A stretch of 64,000 nt of DNA from Pantoea sp. Ep11b (GTDB taxonomy: Bacteria > Pseudomonadota > Gammaproteobacteria > Enterobacterales > Enterobacteriaceae), in the NCBI RefSeq assembly GCF_040783975.1, contig NZ_CP160631.1, positions 186,001 to 250,000 of the forward strand, given 5' to 3'. A program made the translations under genes and the position numbers. How positions within the stretch are numbered: position 1 is the first letter of the stretch; each line of letters opens with the position of its first letter. This document shows positions 29,244 through 38,377 of the stretch, piece by piece. The notes beneath the pieces were generated by a model, which saw only the letters and a program-made list of their open reading frames with translations, searched no databases and was not told the DNA's origin.

Positions 29244-30254
29244 ATGGCGCAGCCTTCAGCTCCCGGATATTGCATTGTAGAACGCCCCGGAACACTGGAA
29301 TATCAGGCGCGGGAATTGTTCAGAAATACCCGTTCACCGGCCACCAGCCTGTTTATGACACTGAATGCGGATACACCCTATCTCAAACCAGGGCAAATCC
29401 TTATTGTGGCAGATCCTGAAGCACCAGACTCGCTTAACAGACAGCTCCTGATGAATCTCAGACAGGCAAAGAGTAAAACTAATGCAGCATTGGTTGGCGT
29501 GAACGGCGATGACGCTGGCTTTATGCAAAAACATTATGGAATGATTGCGGCATTAACGGGGGCCGGAGATAAAATTTTTAGCACAGCAGGCGATGCCGGT
29601 GAAAAATATTTTAATGCCATTGAGCAAATCCTGAGAAAAATTGAAGCCAGCTACCAGAATCAGTTTCGCACACAGGGGGCCCTGATCGGCCAGCAGTTTT
29701 ATACAGAACGCAATCAGCTACTGCATCAACTAAAAGAACTGGTCAATAAGCCGCTATTAAAATCCCTTACGCGGCATACTGTCAAATTCAAACAGTATGA
29801 CAATATGAAGCGGGCATTAAATCTCTCCTCCCGTTCGATTGTTCATGAGTGGTCCACTTCTGGAATAGGCGGTATTCCGGGATATTCATACTATGTCGGC
29901 AATGCGGCCAGAGCCGCGCGTTATTTAAAACGGGGTGGATTGATCGGGATTGGTTTCTCCTTTGCAGCAACGACTAATGATGTGATGCAGGCCTGCAGCA
30001 AAGGGCGCGAGGAAGAGTGTGAAAAAATTGCTGTCAGAAGCTATTCAAAATTCGCCATTACCACTGGCGGTGGAATGCTGGGGGGTGTATGGGGTAGCTC
30101 TGCTGCATTAGCTGGCTGTGCAGCAATTGGCATAGCAACAGCGGGTGCTGGCGGGGTTGCATGTGCAGTTGTAGGATCTGTTGCCGGTGGATATGCTGTC
30201 AGCTCAGGTGTCGATGCTATACTTAATAAAGTCTTAGAATATTATGATCAATAA
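29244..30254 (+). CDS. Candidate pore-forming antibacterial toxin with LysM-like N-terminus
   Basis: I do not recognise a named family. The start at 29244 has GGAG and AAAGGA just upstream; an ATG at 29229 is possible. The 336-residue protein has three parts. Residues 1-60 end in LKPGQILIVADP, like the close of LysM-type modules. A polar helical middle (about 75-190) follows. The C-terminal third is rich in Gly/Ala and hydrophobic, with ARYLKRGGLIGIGFSFAA and later GGGMLGGVWGSSAALAGCAA and IATAGAGGVACAVVGSVAGG, a glycine-zipper-like hairpin. Such tails occur in pore-forming type VI and contact-dependent effectors. The DNA is markedly AT-richer than its neighbours. It overlaps a membrane-protein gene by 11 bases. 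The toxin role is inference. Confidence 0.65.
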   Translation: MAQPSAPGYCIVERPGTLEYQARELFRNTRSPATSLFMTLNADTPYLKPGQILIVADPEAPDSLNRQLLMNLRQAKSKTNAALVGVNGDDAGFMQKHYGMIAALTGAGDKIFSTAGDAGEKYFNAIEQILRKIEASYQNQFRTQGALIGQQFYTERNQLLHQLKELVNKPLLKSLTRHTVKFKQYDNMKRALNLSSRSIVHEWSTSGIGGIPGYSYYVGNAARAARYLKRGGLIGIGFSFAATTNDVMQACSKGREEECEKIAVRSYSKFAITTGGGMLGGVWGSSAALAGCAAIGIATAGAGGVACAVVGSVAGGYAVSSGVDAILNKVLEYYDQ

Positions 30255-30633
30255 TAAATTTCTGGCCGATATATCGTTATTTTTTGGTGGATTAGGCTGC
30301 TGCCTTTTACTGCTGTCACTTGTAATTTATTTATTTAACAGGCAGGATTATTTTAATCTGGTCTCCTCTTACAGAGAGAAACACACTTTACCAGGTCCAT
30401 GCGCCTTTTATTATATGACAGGCTTCTTTGGCGTTTTTCCGCTCTTACAATTCTTCATAAAATTGAGCAAAAAAAAGAAAATAAAATTCGTCGCTCGCAC
30501 CGATCCCGGTTACGATTTCTTTGACGAAGAAAAAAACAAGATCCATACGTGGATGAAAATTTATTCTTTTCTGTGGTTCGCCGCAACAGTGTGTTATATC
30601 CTCTTTGCTGTTTCCGGGCTACTTCTATCTTAA
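30244..30633 (+). CDS. Small three-helix membrane protein, candidate immunity partner
   Basis: The 129-residue protein has three hydrophobic segments: about residues 8-30 (ISLFFGGLGCCLLLLSLVIY), 50-73 (FYYMTGFFGVFPLLQFF) and 106-128 (FLWFAATVCYILFAVSGLLL). A Lys-rich loop (KLSKKKKIKF) lies after the second. Its ATG lies inside the 3' end of the upstream gene (11-base overlap), so the two are translationally coupled. Membrane immunity proteins of pore-forming effectors have this size and layout. No homologue recognised by name. Confidence 0.65.
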   Translation: MINNKFLADISLFFGGLGCCLLLLSLVIYLFNRQDYFNLVSSYREKHTLPGPCAFYYMTGFFGVFPLLQFFIKLSKKKKIKFVARTDPGYDFFDEEKNKIHTWMKIYSFLWFAATVCYILFAVSGLLLS

Positions 30634-30636
30634 ATT

Positions 30637-30675
30637 CTGTGCAGGCATCAGTAAGAAAGCCTGCACAGATATTTT
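30637..30675 (+). terminator. Terminator of the toxin/immunity-like pair
   Basis: CTGTGCAGGC and GCCTGCACAG form a perfect ten-base stem around a 12-base loop, followed by ATATTTT, three bases after the stop codon region of the second gene. Confidence 0.75.
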
Positions 30676-30753
30676 AAAAAGCCGTTAATCCTGAAAGGTA
30701 ACTAAAAAAAGCCAGTGGTTTAATGCGGAGCGGCAGCGCCGCCGCTCCGTTTC

Positions 30754-31254
30754 TCATTTCTCGTGCAGCAGCTTCGCCATGATCACCACATCACGTAACT
30801 GACCATCGCGCAGGGCAGCCTCACGCATTACCCCTTCCCGCTCGAAGCCCAGCCGCTCATAGAGCCGCAGCGCCCGGTCGTTATCGTGAAATACCTCCAG
30901 CTCCATGCGGGTAATGCCCAGCCAGTTGCGGGCATAGTCGAGCGCGGTGCGGATCAGACGCTCACCAACGCCGCGTCCGGCAAAATCGGGATGCACACCC
31001 AGTCCGAAGCTGATGCAGTGACGGGTGCGCGGCTTGTTATTCACAAACAGCGTCAGCTCACCGGCCAGCGCGCCCTCGATCTCTGCAACGAAAGCGATAA
31101 ACCCTTCGGCATCCATTCTGTCGAATTTTTTCTCCCAGGTGGCCACGCTGGGAAACGGCAGTTGCAGCGTCCAGGGATAGACATCGGGATGACTGTATAG
31201 CCGTTGATAGGCCGCTGCGTCCTGCGGTTCCCGTGCCCGAATGGTGATTTCCAT
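30754..31254 (-). CDS. GNAT-family N-acetyltransferase, YhhY-like
   Basis: From the ATG at 31254 (AGGAG six bases upstream; a longer frame from 31284 lacks this) the protein has 166 residues. The acetyl-CoA binding motif is in FGLGVHPDFAGRGVGERLIR, and the C-terminus has LYERLGFEREGVMREAALRD. The N-terminal HPDVYPWTLQLPFPS resembles E. coli YhhY (QPEVYCNTLQVPHPS). Probably a cytoplasmic amino-acid or peptide acetyltransferase. It is divergent from the ABC exporter gene. Confidence 0.88.
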   Translation of the reverse strand: MEITIRAREPQDAAAYQRLYSHPDVYPWTLQLPFPSVATWEKKFDRMDAEGFIAFVAEIEGALAGELTLFVNNKPRTRHCISFGLGVHPDFAGRGVGERLIRTALDYARNWLGITRMELEVFHDNDRALRLYERLGFEREGVMREAALRDGQLRDVVIMAKLLHEK

Positions 31255-31326
31255 ATTTTCTCCTTTTAGCTCAACTGGGTTCATGCACTAAGCTGTAGCT
31301 CTTTACCGGACGGAAAGAGTATCGCT

Positions 31327-33159
31327 ATGTTGTATCGCCGTTTTGAACGCTTTATCAATATTTTTCATGACGCGCCTACCGATTCGCCCCCTTCAACGGT
31401 CTGGTCGTTCTACTTCTATTATCTGCGGCAGGTCTGGCCGAGCTTTGCGGCCCTGCTGGTGGTGGGCCTGGCGTCAGCCCTGATCGAAGTGTCGCTGTTC
31501 AGCTATCTGAGCCGCATTATCGATATGGTCAATCACTCCACGCCCGCGACCCTGTTCCGGGATAACTGGCCGCTGCTGCTGTGGATGGCGGCGGTGGCGC
31601 TGATCCTGCGGCCGCTGTTTATCGGTCTGCATGACATGCTGGTTCACCAGAGCATCAGCCCCGGCATGACCAGCATGATCCGCTGGCAGCATCATAATTA
31701 CGTGCTGCGCCAGAGCCTCAACTTCTTCCAGAGCGACTTTGCCGGGCGTATTGCGCAGCGCATTATGCAGACCGGTAATTCACTGCGCGACTCGGCGGTG
31801 CAGCTGGTGGACGCCATCTGGCATGTTCTGATCTACGCCGTCACCTCGCTGGTCCTCTTTGCCGGTGCCGACTGGCGACTGATGATCCCGCTGATTCTGT
31901 GGATGGTCGCCTACAGCGCCTCGCTGCGCTTCTTTGTGCCGCGCGTCAAGGCGCGCTCGGTGATCTCCTCGGAGGCCCGTTCCAGGCTAATGGGGACGAT
32001 CGTGGATGGCTACACCAATATCGCCACCATCAAACTGTTTGCGCACAGCGACCTGGAACGTCAGTACGCCCGCCAGGCGATTCAGGAGCAGACCGATAAA
32101 ACCCAGTACGCCAGCCGCATGGTCACCAGCATGGATCTGACGCTCTCGGCCCTGAACGGGCTGCTGATTGTCTCCACCTCCGGGCTGGCGCTGTGGCTGT
32201 GGAGCCAGTCGTTAATCAGCGTCGGCGCGATTGCGCTGGCAACCGGCCTGGTGATCCGCCTGGTCAACATGTCCGGCTGGATTATGTGGGTGGTCAACGG
32301 CATCTTCGAGAATATCGGCATGGTGCAGGATGGGCTGGAGACCATCGCGCAGCCGCTGAGCGTGCAGGATGCGCCACAGGCGACACAGCTTAAGGTCACG
32401 CGCGGCAATATCCGTTTTGAGGATGTGCGCTTCGATTATGGCGGCGGCCGTCAGGTAATCGACGGGTTTAACCTCGACATTAAACCTGGCGAGAAGATCG
32501 GTCTGATCGGGCCGTCGGGCGCCGGGAAATCGACGCTGGTTAACCTGCTGCTGCGGCTCTATGACCTGAACAGCGGGCGCATTGTGATCGACGATCAGGA
32601 CATCGCCTCCGTGACGCAGGAGAGCCTGCGCAGTCAGATTGGCATGATCACCCAGGACACCTCGCTGCTGCACCGCTCCATCCGCGAAAACCTGCTCTAC
32701 GGACGTCCTGACGCCAGCGATGAGGCGCTGCAACTGGCGATGAAACGCGCCCGCGCCGATGAGTTTATTCCGTTGCTCTCCGACTCGCAGGGCCGCACCG
32801 GGCTGGACGCGCACGTCGGCGAACGCGGCGTGAAACTGTCAGGCGGTCAGCGTCAGCGCGTGGCGATAGCCCGTGTGCTGCTGAAGGATGCGCCGATTCT
32901 GATCATGGACGAAGCGACCTCGGCGCTCGACTCTGAAGTGGAAGCGGCCATTCAGGAGAGCCTGGAGTCGTTAATGCAGGGCAAAACCGTGATCGCCATT
33001 GCACACCGCCTCTCCACCATTGCGAAGATGGATCGGCTGGTGGTGCTGGATAAAGGCGGCATTGCCGAGATGGGCAGCCATCACGAACTGCTGGCAAAAA
33101 ACGGCCTCTACGCCCGGCTCTGGCAGCATCAGACCGGAGGATTTGTCGGCGTCGATTAA
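31327..33159 (+). CDS. ABC exporter, fused membrane and ATPase domains
   Basis: The 610-residue half-transporter has a six-helix type-I exporter domain (about residues 35-330), then an ATPase domain. Walker A is GPSGAGKST at about 395-403, the signature is KLSGGQRQRVAIA, Walker B is ILIMDEATSALDS, and the switch His is in IAIAHRLST. All catalytic motifs are intact. It would act as a homodimer in the inner membrane. The substrate (lipid, peptide or drug) cannot be told. The stop overlaps the convergent next gene by four bases. Confidence 0.92.
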   Translation: MLYRRFERFINIFHDAPTDSPPSTVWSFYFYYLRQVWPSFAALLVVGLASALIEVSLFSYLSRIIDMVNHSTPATLFRDNWPLLLWMAAVALILRPLFIGLHDMLVHQSISPGMTSMIRWQHHNYVLRQSLNFFQSDFAGRIAQRIMQTGNSLRDSAVQLVDAIWHVLIYAVTSLVLFAGADWRLMIPLILWMVAYSASLRFFVPRVKARSVISSEARSRLMGTIVDGYTNIATIKLFAHSDLERQYARQAIQEQTDKTQYASRMVTSMDLTLSALNGLLIVSTSGLALWLWSQSLISVGAIALATGLVIRLVNMSGWIMWVVNGIFENIGMVQDGLETIAQPLSVQDAPQATQLKVTRGNIRFEDVRFDYGGGRQVIDGFNLDIKPGEKIGLIGPSGAGKSTLVNLLLRLYDLNSGRIVIDDQDIASVTQESLRSQIGMITQDTSLLHRSIRENLLYGRPDASDEALQLAMKRARADEFIPLLSDSQGRTGLDAHVGERGVKLSGGQRQRVAIARVLLKDAPILIMDEATSALDSEVEAAIQESLESLMQGKTVIAIAHRLSTIAKMDRLVVLDKGGIAEMGSHHELLAKNGLYARLWQHQTGGFVGVD

Positions 33160-34274
33160 TCGCCGCGTCGATAGGGCAAGGCGTCGCGGGCTTCTTCCGC
33201 CCAGCCGCGCACGCCTTCCCGCTCCTGCACCAGAAAATCAGCGACAGCATCACGCAGGCCGGGATGCAGCAGATAGTGCCAGGAGCGAGTGATCTGCGGC
33301 TCAAAGCCGCGCACCAGCTTGTGTTCACCCTGCGCACCCGCATCGAACCGCGTCAGCCCTTCCTCAATCGCCAGCTCCATTCCCTGATAGAAACAGGTTT
33401 CGAAGTGCAGCCGGTCAAACTCCGCCAGGCAGCCCCAGTAGCGGCCGTAGAGCGTCTCGCTGTCCCGCAGATAAAAAGCCATCGCCGCCGGTTGCTGCTG
33501 TAAGCGGGCAATGACTACCACTATGTTCTGCGGCATCCGTTCCGCCAGCAGGCTGAAAAAGTCGCGCGTCAGATAGGGCCGCTGACCACGCACTGCATAG
33601 GTGTTGGCGTAACAGGTGTAGACAAAATCCCACTGATCTTCGCGTAACTGGTCGCCGCGATAGCGGTCAAACAAAAAGCCGCTCTGCGCCACCTGTTCGC
33701 GCTCTTTTCGCAGCTGTTTGCGCTTGCGCGACATCAGCGTATCCAGGAAATCCTGAAAATCGCGGTAGCCGCGATTGTGCCAGTGATACTGGCAGCCGAG
33801 CCGCGACAGCCAGTCGGGCTGATCGGCCAGCAGCTGGTCAGCCTGTGCATCGGTGAAGTTGATATGCGCCCCGCTCAGGCCATGCTGCAGCAGGCTTGCC
33901 GGCAGGGCCGACAGCAGTTGTGCGGCGGGCTCCCCCAGCAGGCGCGCGCCGCTGACCGGGCTGAAGGGGATCGCCCCCAGCCATTTCGGGTAGTAGCGGA
34001 TACCGGCGCGCTGGCTGGCATCCGCCCAGGCGTGATCGAAGACATACTCACCCTGCGAATGGTATTTCTGGTAGCCCGGCAGCGCGGCGCGGGTGACGCC
34101 CTTTTCCTGCCACAGCAGATGATCGGGCTGCCAGCCTGACTCAGGCCGGACGCTGCCGCTCTGCTCTAAGGTGAGCAGAAAGGCGTGGCGCAAAAAGGGC
34201 TGGTCATCGGGCAACAGTGCATCCCACTCGGCGGCCGGGATGGCTGCCAGTGACGTCAGGTGAATCAGCGACAT
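33156..34274 (-). CDS. FemAB-like/GNAT-fold protein (PF04339 type)
   Basis: The 372-residue protein shows the family blocks PFLRHAFLLTLEQSGSV, GEYVFDHAWADA and, near the C-terminus, LHFETCFYQGMELAIEEGL with FDAGAQGEHKLVRGFEP. These match the widespread COG3146 family, often labelled peptidoglycan-biosynthesis or GNAT-like proteins. The reaction is not established. Cytoplasmic by sequence. It converges on the ABC exporter and starts 141 bases from the divergent LysR gene. Confidence 0.85.
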   Translation of the reverse strand: MSLIHLTSLAAIPAAEWDALLPDDQPFLRHAFLLTLEQSGSVRPESGWQPDHLLWQEKGVTRAALPGYQKYHSQGEYVFDHAWADASQRAGIRYYPKWLGAIPFSPVSGARLLGEPAAQLLSALPASLLQHGLSGAHINFTDAQADQLLADQPDWLSRLGCQYHWHNRGYRDFQDFLDTLMSRKRKQLRKEREQVAQSGFLFDRYRGDQLREDQWDFVYTCYANTYAVRGQRPYLTRDFFSLLAERMPQNIVVVIARLQQQPAAMAFYLRDSETLYGRYWGCLAEFDRLHFETCFYQGMELAIEEGLTRFDAGAQGEHKLVRGFEPQITRSWHYLLHPGLRDAVADFLVQEREGVRGWAEEARDALPYRRGD

Positions 34275-34415
34275 GAAATACTCCAGACAGCGTCGGGCAG
34301 AGCGTCAGTCAAGCAGGTTTTCCGCCGCGGCGAAAGGGTTAAGGCACACAAAGTGAAGGCTGCATCCCCTGCACACAGCCTCTATACTGCGACTTTACCT
34401 CTACAGGGCTTCGCG

Positions 34416-35321
34416 ATGGATCGACTCGATTGTGACCGGATGTTTGTCACGGTGCTGGAAACCGGCAGCTTTTCAGCGGCGGCGCTGCGTCTTGGCACCA
34501 GCAGCAGTCAGGCCTCCAAGCTGGTATCGAAGCTGGAGCAGCAGCTCGGTGTGCAGCTGTTCAAGCGCAGCACGCGCGCCCTGTCGCCGACTGATGTTGG
34601 CCGCAGCTACTATGAGCGGGTAAAACACCTGCTGGATGCCTTTGAGACGCTGGATGCCAGCGTGCGCGAAAGTGCCACCACCCCCACCGGCAGGCTGAAG
34701 ATCAGCGCCCCCGGCTCCTTCGGCACGGCGGTGCTCTCGCAGGTGCTGGTCGCCTTTGCGCGGCGCTATCCGCTGATTGAACTGGATGTCAGCTTTTCCG
34801 ATCGGGCGGTCAACATCGTCGATGAGGGCTTCGATATGGCGATCCGGATCGGCAACCTCAGCGACAGCAGCCTGGTGGCCCGCAAGCTGGGCGAGGTGCA
34901 TGTGCGCATCGCCGCCTCGCCGGTCTATCTTGAACAGTTCGGCACCCCGCAGCACTGGCGTGACATGGCGCAGCACCAGTGCGTTATCGACACCAATTTT
35001 CGCGATCCCTGGCACTGGCCGTTCAGCGGCGGTGATGACAACCGCGAGATCGTCACGGTGCCGGTCCGGGGCCGTCTGCGCTTCGCCAATACGGAGGCCT
35101 GCCTGCAGGCGGCGGTCGCGGGTCTGGGGATTGCGCGCCTGCCCGGTTTTATCGCGGCCCCTGCGCTGCAGCGTGGCGAAATTGTCCGCCTGCTGGAGAA
35201 CTTCGACACCCCGCCATTGGGCCTGTTTGCGGTCTATCCACCCGCCCGCCATCTGGCCCATCGGGCGCGCCTGCTCATCGACTTCCTGGTCACCCACTTC
35301 ACCCGCCATCCGCCCGCGTGA
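34416..35321 (+). CDS. LysR-type transcriptional regulator
   Basis: Starting at MDRLDCDRMFVTVLETGSFS the protein has 301 residues, the normal LysR length. The frame is open 52 codons further upstream into the neighbour's start region, which I discard. The HTH is at about 15-40 (AAALRLGTSSSQASKLVSKL), and the effector domain has DEGFDMAIRIGNLSDSSL. It could control the quinone reductase gene 98 bases downstream on the same strand, or the divergent gene. The target is unknown. Confidence 0.87.
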   Translation: MDRLDCDRMFVTVLETGSFSAAALRLGTSSSQASKLVSKLEQQLGVQLFKRSTRALSPTDVGRSYYERVKHLLDAFETLDASVRESATTPTGRLKISAPGSFGTAVLSQVLVAFARRYPLIELDVSFSDRAVNIVDEGFDMAIRIGNLSDSSLVARKLGEVHVRIAASPVYLEQFGTPQHWRDMAQHQCVIDTNFRDPWHWPFSGGDDNREIVTVPVRGRLRFANTEACLQAAVAGLGIARLPGFIAAPALQRGEIVRLLENFDTPPLGLFAVYPPARHLAHRARLLIDFLVTHFTRHPPA

Positions 35322-35419
35322 TTTCTTCCATAATGGAATAAATGATTGTCTTTGTGACCGGATTATCAGCCGTTTAGTCATCAGTTAAGCTGCGGCTCAA
35401 ATCACAGAGGAGTCGCGCG

Positions 35420-36361
35420 ATGTTAGTAGAAGGCAAATGGAGTAGTGACTGGCATCCGGTGCAGGCTACCGATAACCAGGGCGGTTTTGTTCGTCAGGCG
35501 TCCGGTTTCCGGCACTTTATCAGCAGCGACGGCTCCACGGAATTTGCTGCCGAACCCGACCGCTACCATCTCTATGTGGCACTGATCTGCCCGTGGGCGT
35601 CACGCGCCCTGATCGCCCGTAAACTCAAAGGGCTGGCGTCGCTGATTAGCGTCACCGTCGTCGAGCCACAGCTCGGCGCGCAGGGCTGGCGCTTCGGCAA
35701 CTATCCTGGCGCACAGCCCGATCCGCTGAATAACGCGCAATACCTGCATGAGATCTACACCCGCGCTGCGCCCGATTACACAGGCCGCGCCACCGTGCCG
35801 GTGCTGTGGGACAAGAAAACCGGCACCATCGTCAGCAACGAATCGGCGGACATTGTGCGCATGTTTAACAGCGGCTTTGGCGATCTGGCCGACAACCGCA
35901 TCGACCTCTATCCGGCGGCGCTGCGTGCGGAGATTGATGCGCTGAACGAGAGCCTCTATCCGCGTCTCAACAATGGTGTTTACCGTGCGGGCTTTGCCAC
36001 CACGCCGGTGAGCTATCAGGCGGCGTTCAGTGACGTCTTCAGCCAGCTCGATGAACTGGAAGCCCTGCTGAGCGATGGTCGCACCTTCCTGCTGGGTGAG
36101 CGGCTGACGGAAACCGATATCCGGCTGTTCGTCACCCTGATCCGCTTTGACGCAGCCTATCATGGCCTGTTCAAATGCAATCTGCGGCGGATACGCGACT
36201 ACACGCTGCTGAATCGCTATCTTAAGAGCGTGCTGTCGGTTTCTGGCATACGCGAAACGGTCAATATCGACCATATCAAACAGGGTTACTATTCAATCAA
36301 GGCGCTGAATCCGAACGGGATTGTTCCGGCAGGCCCCGATCTGAGTGAATACGGTTTTTAA
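35420..36361 (+). CDS. Glutathionyl-hydroquinone reductase
   Basis: The 313-residue protein belongs to the Xi-class glutathione transferases (YqjG/PcpF type). The active-site motif is ICPWASRAL with Cys57, and the family sequences RATVPVLWDKKTGTIVSNES and GYYSIKALNPNGIVP are present. It reduces glutathionyl-hydroquinones formed from quinones, using glutathione, in the cytoplasm. GAGGAG precedes the start. The next gene begins ten bases after the stop, so the two are probably co-transcribed. Confidence 0.93.
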   Translation: MLVEGKWSSDWHPVQATDNQGGFVRQASGFRHFISSDGSTEFAAEPDRYHLYVALICPWASRALIARKLKGLASLISVTVVEPQLGAQGWRFGNYPGAQPDPLNNAQYLHEIYTRAAPDYTGRATVPVLWDKKTGTIVSNESADIVRMFNSGFGDLADNRIDLYPAALRAEIDALNESLYPRLNNGVYRAGFATTPVSYQAAFSDVFSQLDELEALLSDGRTFLLGERLTETDIRLFVTLIRFDAAYHGLFKCNLRRIRDYTLLNRYLKSVLSVSGIRETVNIDHIKQGYYSIKALNPNGIVPAGPDLSEYGF

Positions 36362-36371
36362 AGGAGCAACG

Positions 36372-36977
36372 ATGGCAAAGGCACTGGTGATTTTTCTGCA
36401 TGGCGTGGGCAGCAACGGCGACGATCTGGCTCCGATTGGCCGTCACTGGGCGACGCTGTTGCCGGATGTGGTGTTTGCCTCACCCGATGCCCCGGAACCT
36501 TTTCCCGTTGGCCTGGGTTATCAATGGTTCAGCCTGACGGACGTGACGCCGGAGAACCGGCCGGGCCGGGTGCGGGCGGCACGGGCAGCGTTTGACGCGA
36601 CGCTGAGCAGGGTTATGGCGCAGCACGGCTTTGCCGACCGCTGGCAGGATGTGGTGCTGGTGGGCTTCTCCCAGGGGTCGATTATGGCGCTGGATGCGCT
36701 GGCCTCCGGCCGTTATCCGCTGGCGGGCGTGGTCGCCTTTTCCGGCCGTCTGGCGGTTGACGGCGAACTGACGCCGCAGGCTCATCTGCCTGCGCTGCTG
36801 ATCCACGGTCAGGCCGATGAGGTGATCCCGTGGCAGGAGAGCGAATCCGCCGCTGCCCGGCTCCGGGCCGCCGCGGTGCCGGTCGAGGCGCGTTTTGAAC
36901 CCGCGACCGGCCACACCATCTCCGCCCAGGGCGCGATGCACGCCGCCGCGTTTATCGCGCAGTGCTTACAGGATTAA
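36372..36977 (+). CDS. Serine esterase of the carboxylesterase/phospholipase family (YpfH-like)
   Basis: The 201-residue alpha/beta hydrolase starts at the ATG at 36372 with AAGGAG six bases before; an in-frame start inside the previous gene is rejected. VIFLHGVGSNGDDL holds the oxyanion region, VLVGFSQGSIMA the nucleophile Ser, LLIHGQADEVIPW the Asp and EPATGHTISAQG the His. It hydrolyses small esters or acyl thioesters. The stop overlaps the convergent gene by four bases. Confidence 0.9.
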   Translation: MAKALVIFLHGVGSNGDDLAPIGRHWATLLPDVVFASPDAPEPFPVGLGYQWFSLTDVTPENRPGRVRAARAAFDATLSRVMAQHGFADRWQDVVLVGFSQGSIMALDALASGRYPLAGVVAFSGRLAVDGELTPQAHLPALLIHGQADEVIPWQESESAAARLRAAAVPVEARFEPATGHTISAQGAMHAAAFIAQCLQD

Positions 36978-37789
36978 CCCCAGCAGCGGGTTAACGCCTG
37001 CCAGGCCCTGCTGGCCGCGACGTCGGGCGGCAGGCGTTTCAGGGCATCATTAAAGACTTCAATGCCTACCGGCCCCTGATAGCCCGCGCTTTTCAGCTTA
37101 TCCACGAAGCATTCAACGTCGATAATCCCCTCGCCGGGCAGCAGGCGCTGGTGCTTCGCCATCGCCATCAGGCTCTGCTTATCCTGCGCGGGAACGGCGG
37201 CCATATCGCAGAGCTGCACTTCATAGATGCGATCGGCGGGAATACCGTCGAGCTGCGATGCGTCACCACCCCGCGCGCAGATATGAAAGAGATCGACCAC
37301 CAGCCCGATATTGGGCTGATCGAGCCGCTGCAGCCGCTGCCAGGCCAGCGGCAGCGTGTTATCTACGCTGCACCAGGCCATGGGTTCATACATGATGCGC
37401 ATATTGTGACGCGCAGCTTCCGACGCCATCCAGCGCAGGTCATCATCAATCTGATCGGCGCAGCAATCTTCGCGGGTCGTGGCTGGCGCCTGAATGGTGT
37501 CGCAGCCCAGCGCCTGAGCCATCTGAATAAACTGACGCAGCTCTTCGCGCTTCTGCGCGCGCAGTTCACCGGGCGCACCACTGAAATCACGCAGCACCTG
37601 AAGATTGGTAAAACCTGGCCCCTGCCGGGCGGCGATCTCCGCCAGCGCCGCCGCGCCACCACTGGACGCCTCAACATCTTCGCGCCAGATCTCAACCTGA
37701 TCGAAACCGGCGTTTCGCGCCGCCTGCAGCTTCTGACTGGGTTCACCGCTCAACAGCACCAGGTTAAGGAAGGTCGGTTGGGTTCGCAT
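36974..37789 (-). CDS. Sugar phosphate isomerase/epimerase (xylose-isomerase-like TIM barrel)
   Basis: The 271-residue protein has the AP-endonuclease-2/xylose-isomerase fold. MYEPMAW (metal-binding Glu), GLVVDLFHICARGG (Asp and His), YEVQLCDM (Asp) and GIEVFND (Glu) give the expected divalent-metal ligands. It probably acts on a keto-sugar or inositol derivative; the substrate is not evident. No sugar transporter is adjacent. GGAGCAG precedes the start. Confidence 0.87.
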   Translation of the reverse strand: MRTQPTFLNLVLLSGEPSQKLQAARNAGFDQVEIWREDVEASSGGAAALAEIAARQGPGFTNLQVLRDFSGAPGELRAQKREELRQFIQMAQALGCDTIQAPATTREDCCADQIDDDLRWMASEAARHNMRIMYEPMAWCSVDNTLPLAWQRLQRLDQPNIGLVVDLFHICARGGDASQLDGIPADRIYEVQLCDMAAVPAQDKQSLMAMAKHQRLLPGEGIIDVECFVDKLKSAGYQGPVGIEVFNDALKRLPPDVAASRAWQALTRCWG

Positions 37790-37897
37790 GGCTCTGCTCC
37801 TTCGTCCGGAATAATCGGCGAGTTCAGGGGACGCGCAACCTGCGCGTCACCTGAATCCTTCCCGATCTCTGGCGCGTCGCGGCTCGCTGACCTGCGG

Positions 37898-38275
37898 TCA
37901 GCTCAGCAGCGTCACCAGCGCAAAACCGGCAAACGCCATCAGCAGCGAGCCAATCACATGCACCAGCGCACTGGCCATCGCCCAGAGATACTTCCCTGAT
38001 TGTAGCAAGCCCATTAATTCTGCCGTGAAAGAGGAGAAAGTCGTCAGCCCGCCGCACAGGCCGGTGACGATCAGCAGCTTCCAGACCGGGTCGATATCGG
38101 GATGGCGGACAAACCAGGCCATCGCCCCGCCGATCACCAGACCGCCGATCAGATTCACCAGCAGGGTGCCGGGCGGCAGATTAGGGAAGAGCGCATTAAA
38201 GCGCACCGAGAAGAACCAGCGCAGCACACAGCCAGCCGAGCCGCCGATCATCACAGCCAGTAAAGGTTTCAACAT
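37898..38275 (-). CDS. crcB: Fluoride channel CrcB (Fluc)
   Basis: The 125-residue protein has four membrane helices. It has the Fluc signatures GGSAGCVLRW, LLVNLIGG (the pore Asn) and GLCGGLTTFSSFTAE (the Phe box and Na+-binding turn). It forms an antiparallel dimer that lets F- leave the cytoplasm. AGGAGC lies eight bases before the ATG. A fluoride riboswitch lies in the leader, giving direct support for the function. Confidence 0.95.
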   Translation of the reverse strand: MLKPLLAVMIGGSAGCVLRWFFSVRFNALFPNLPPGTLLVNLIGGLVIGGAMAWFVRHPDIDPVWKLLIVTGLCGGLTTFSSFTAELMGLLQSGKYLWAMASALVHVIGSLLMAFAGFALVTLLS

Positions 38276-38331
38276 ATTCTGCTCCTGATTGCAGATTCAC
38301 GCCGGGCTGAGGGGAAAGGCAGAGGTAAACA

Positions 38332-38377
38332 GCGCCTGACACCTCAGCTCCCGCGAAAGGATTGAGTGTCAGGCGTC
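38332..38377 (-). promoter_or_regulatory. Alternative hairpin of the fluoride riboswitch expression platform
   Basis: CGCCTGACAC at the 3' edge of the aptamer pairs perfectly with GTGTCAGGCG downstream, extended by TCA/TGA around one bulged G. It uses the ACGCC strand that the aptamer also needs, so the two folds exclude each other. Only CTGTTTACC follows the stem, so it is not a classical intrinsic terminator. Confidence 0.65.

Noticed and set aside
37836..37860. GACGCGC/GCGCGTC hairpin downstream of crcB as a terminator
   Set aside because: The stem is present, but no T-tract follows on either strand, so I do not list it as a feature.
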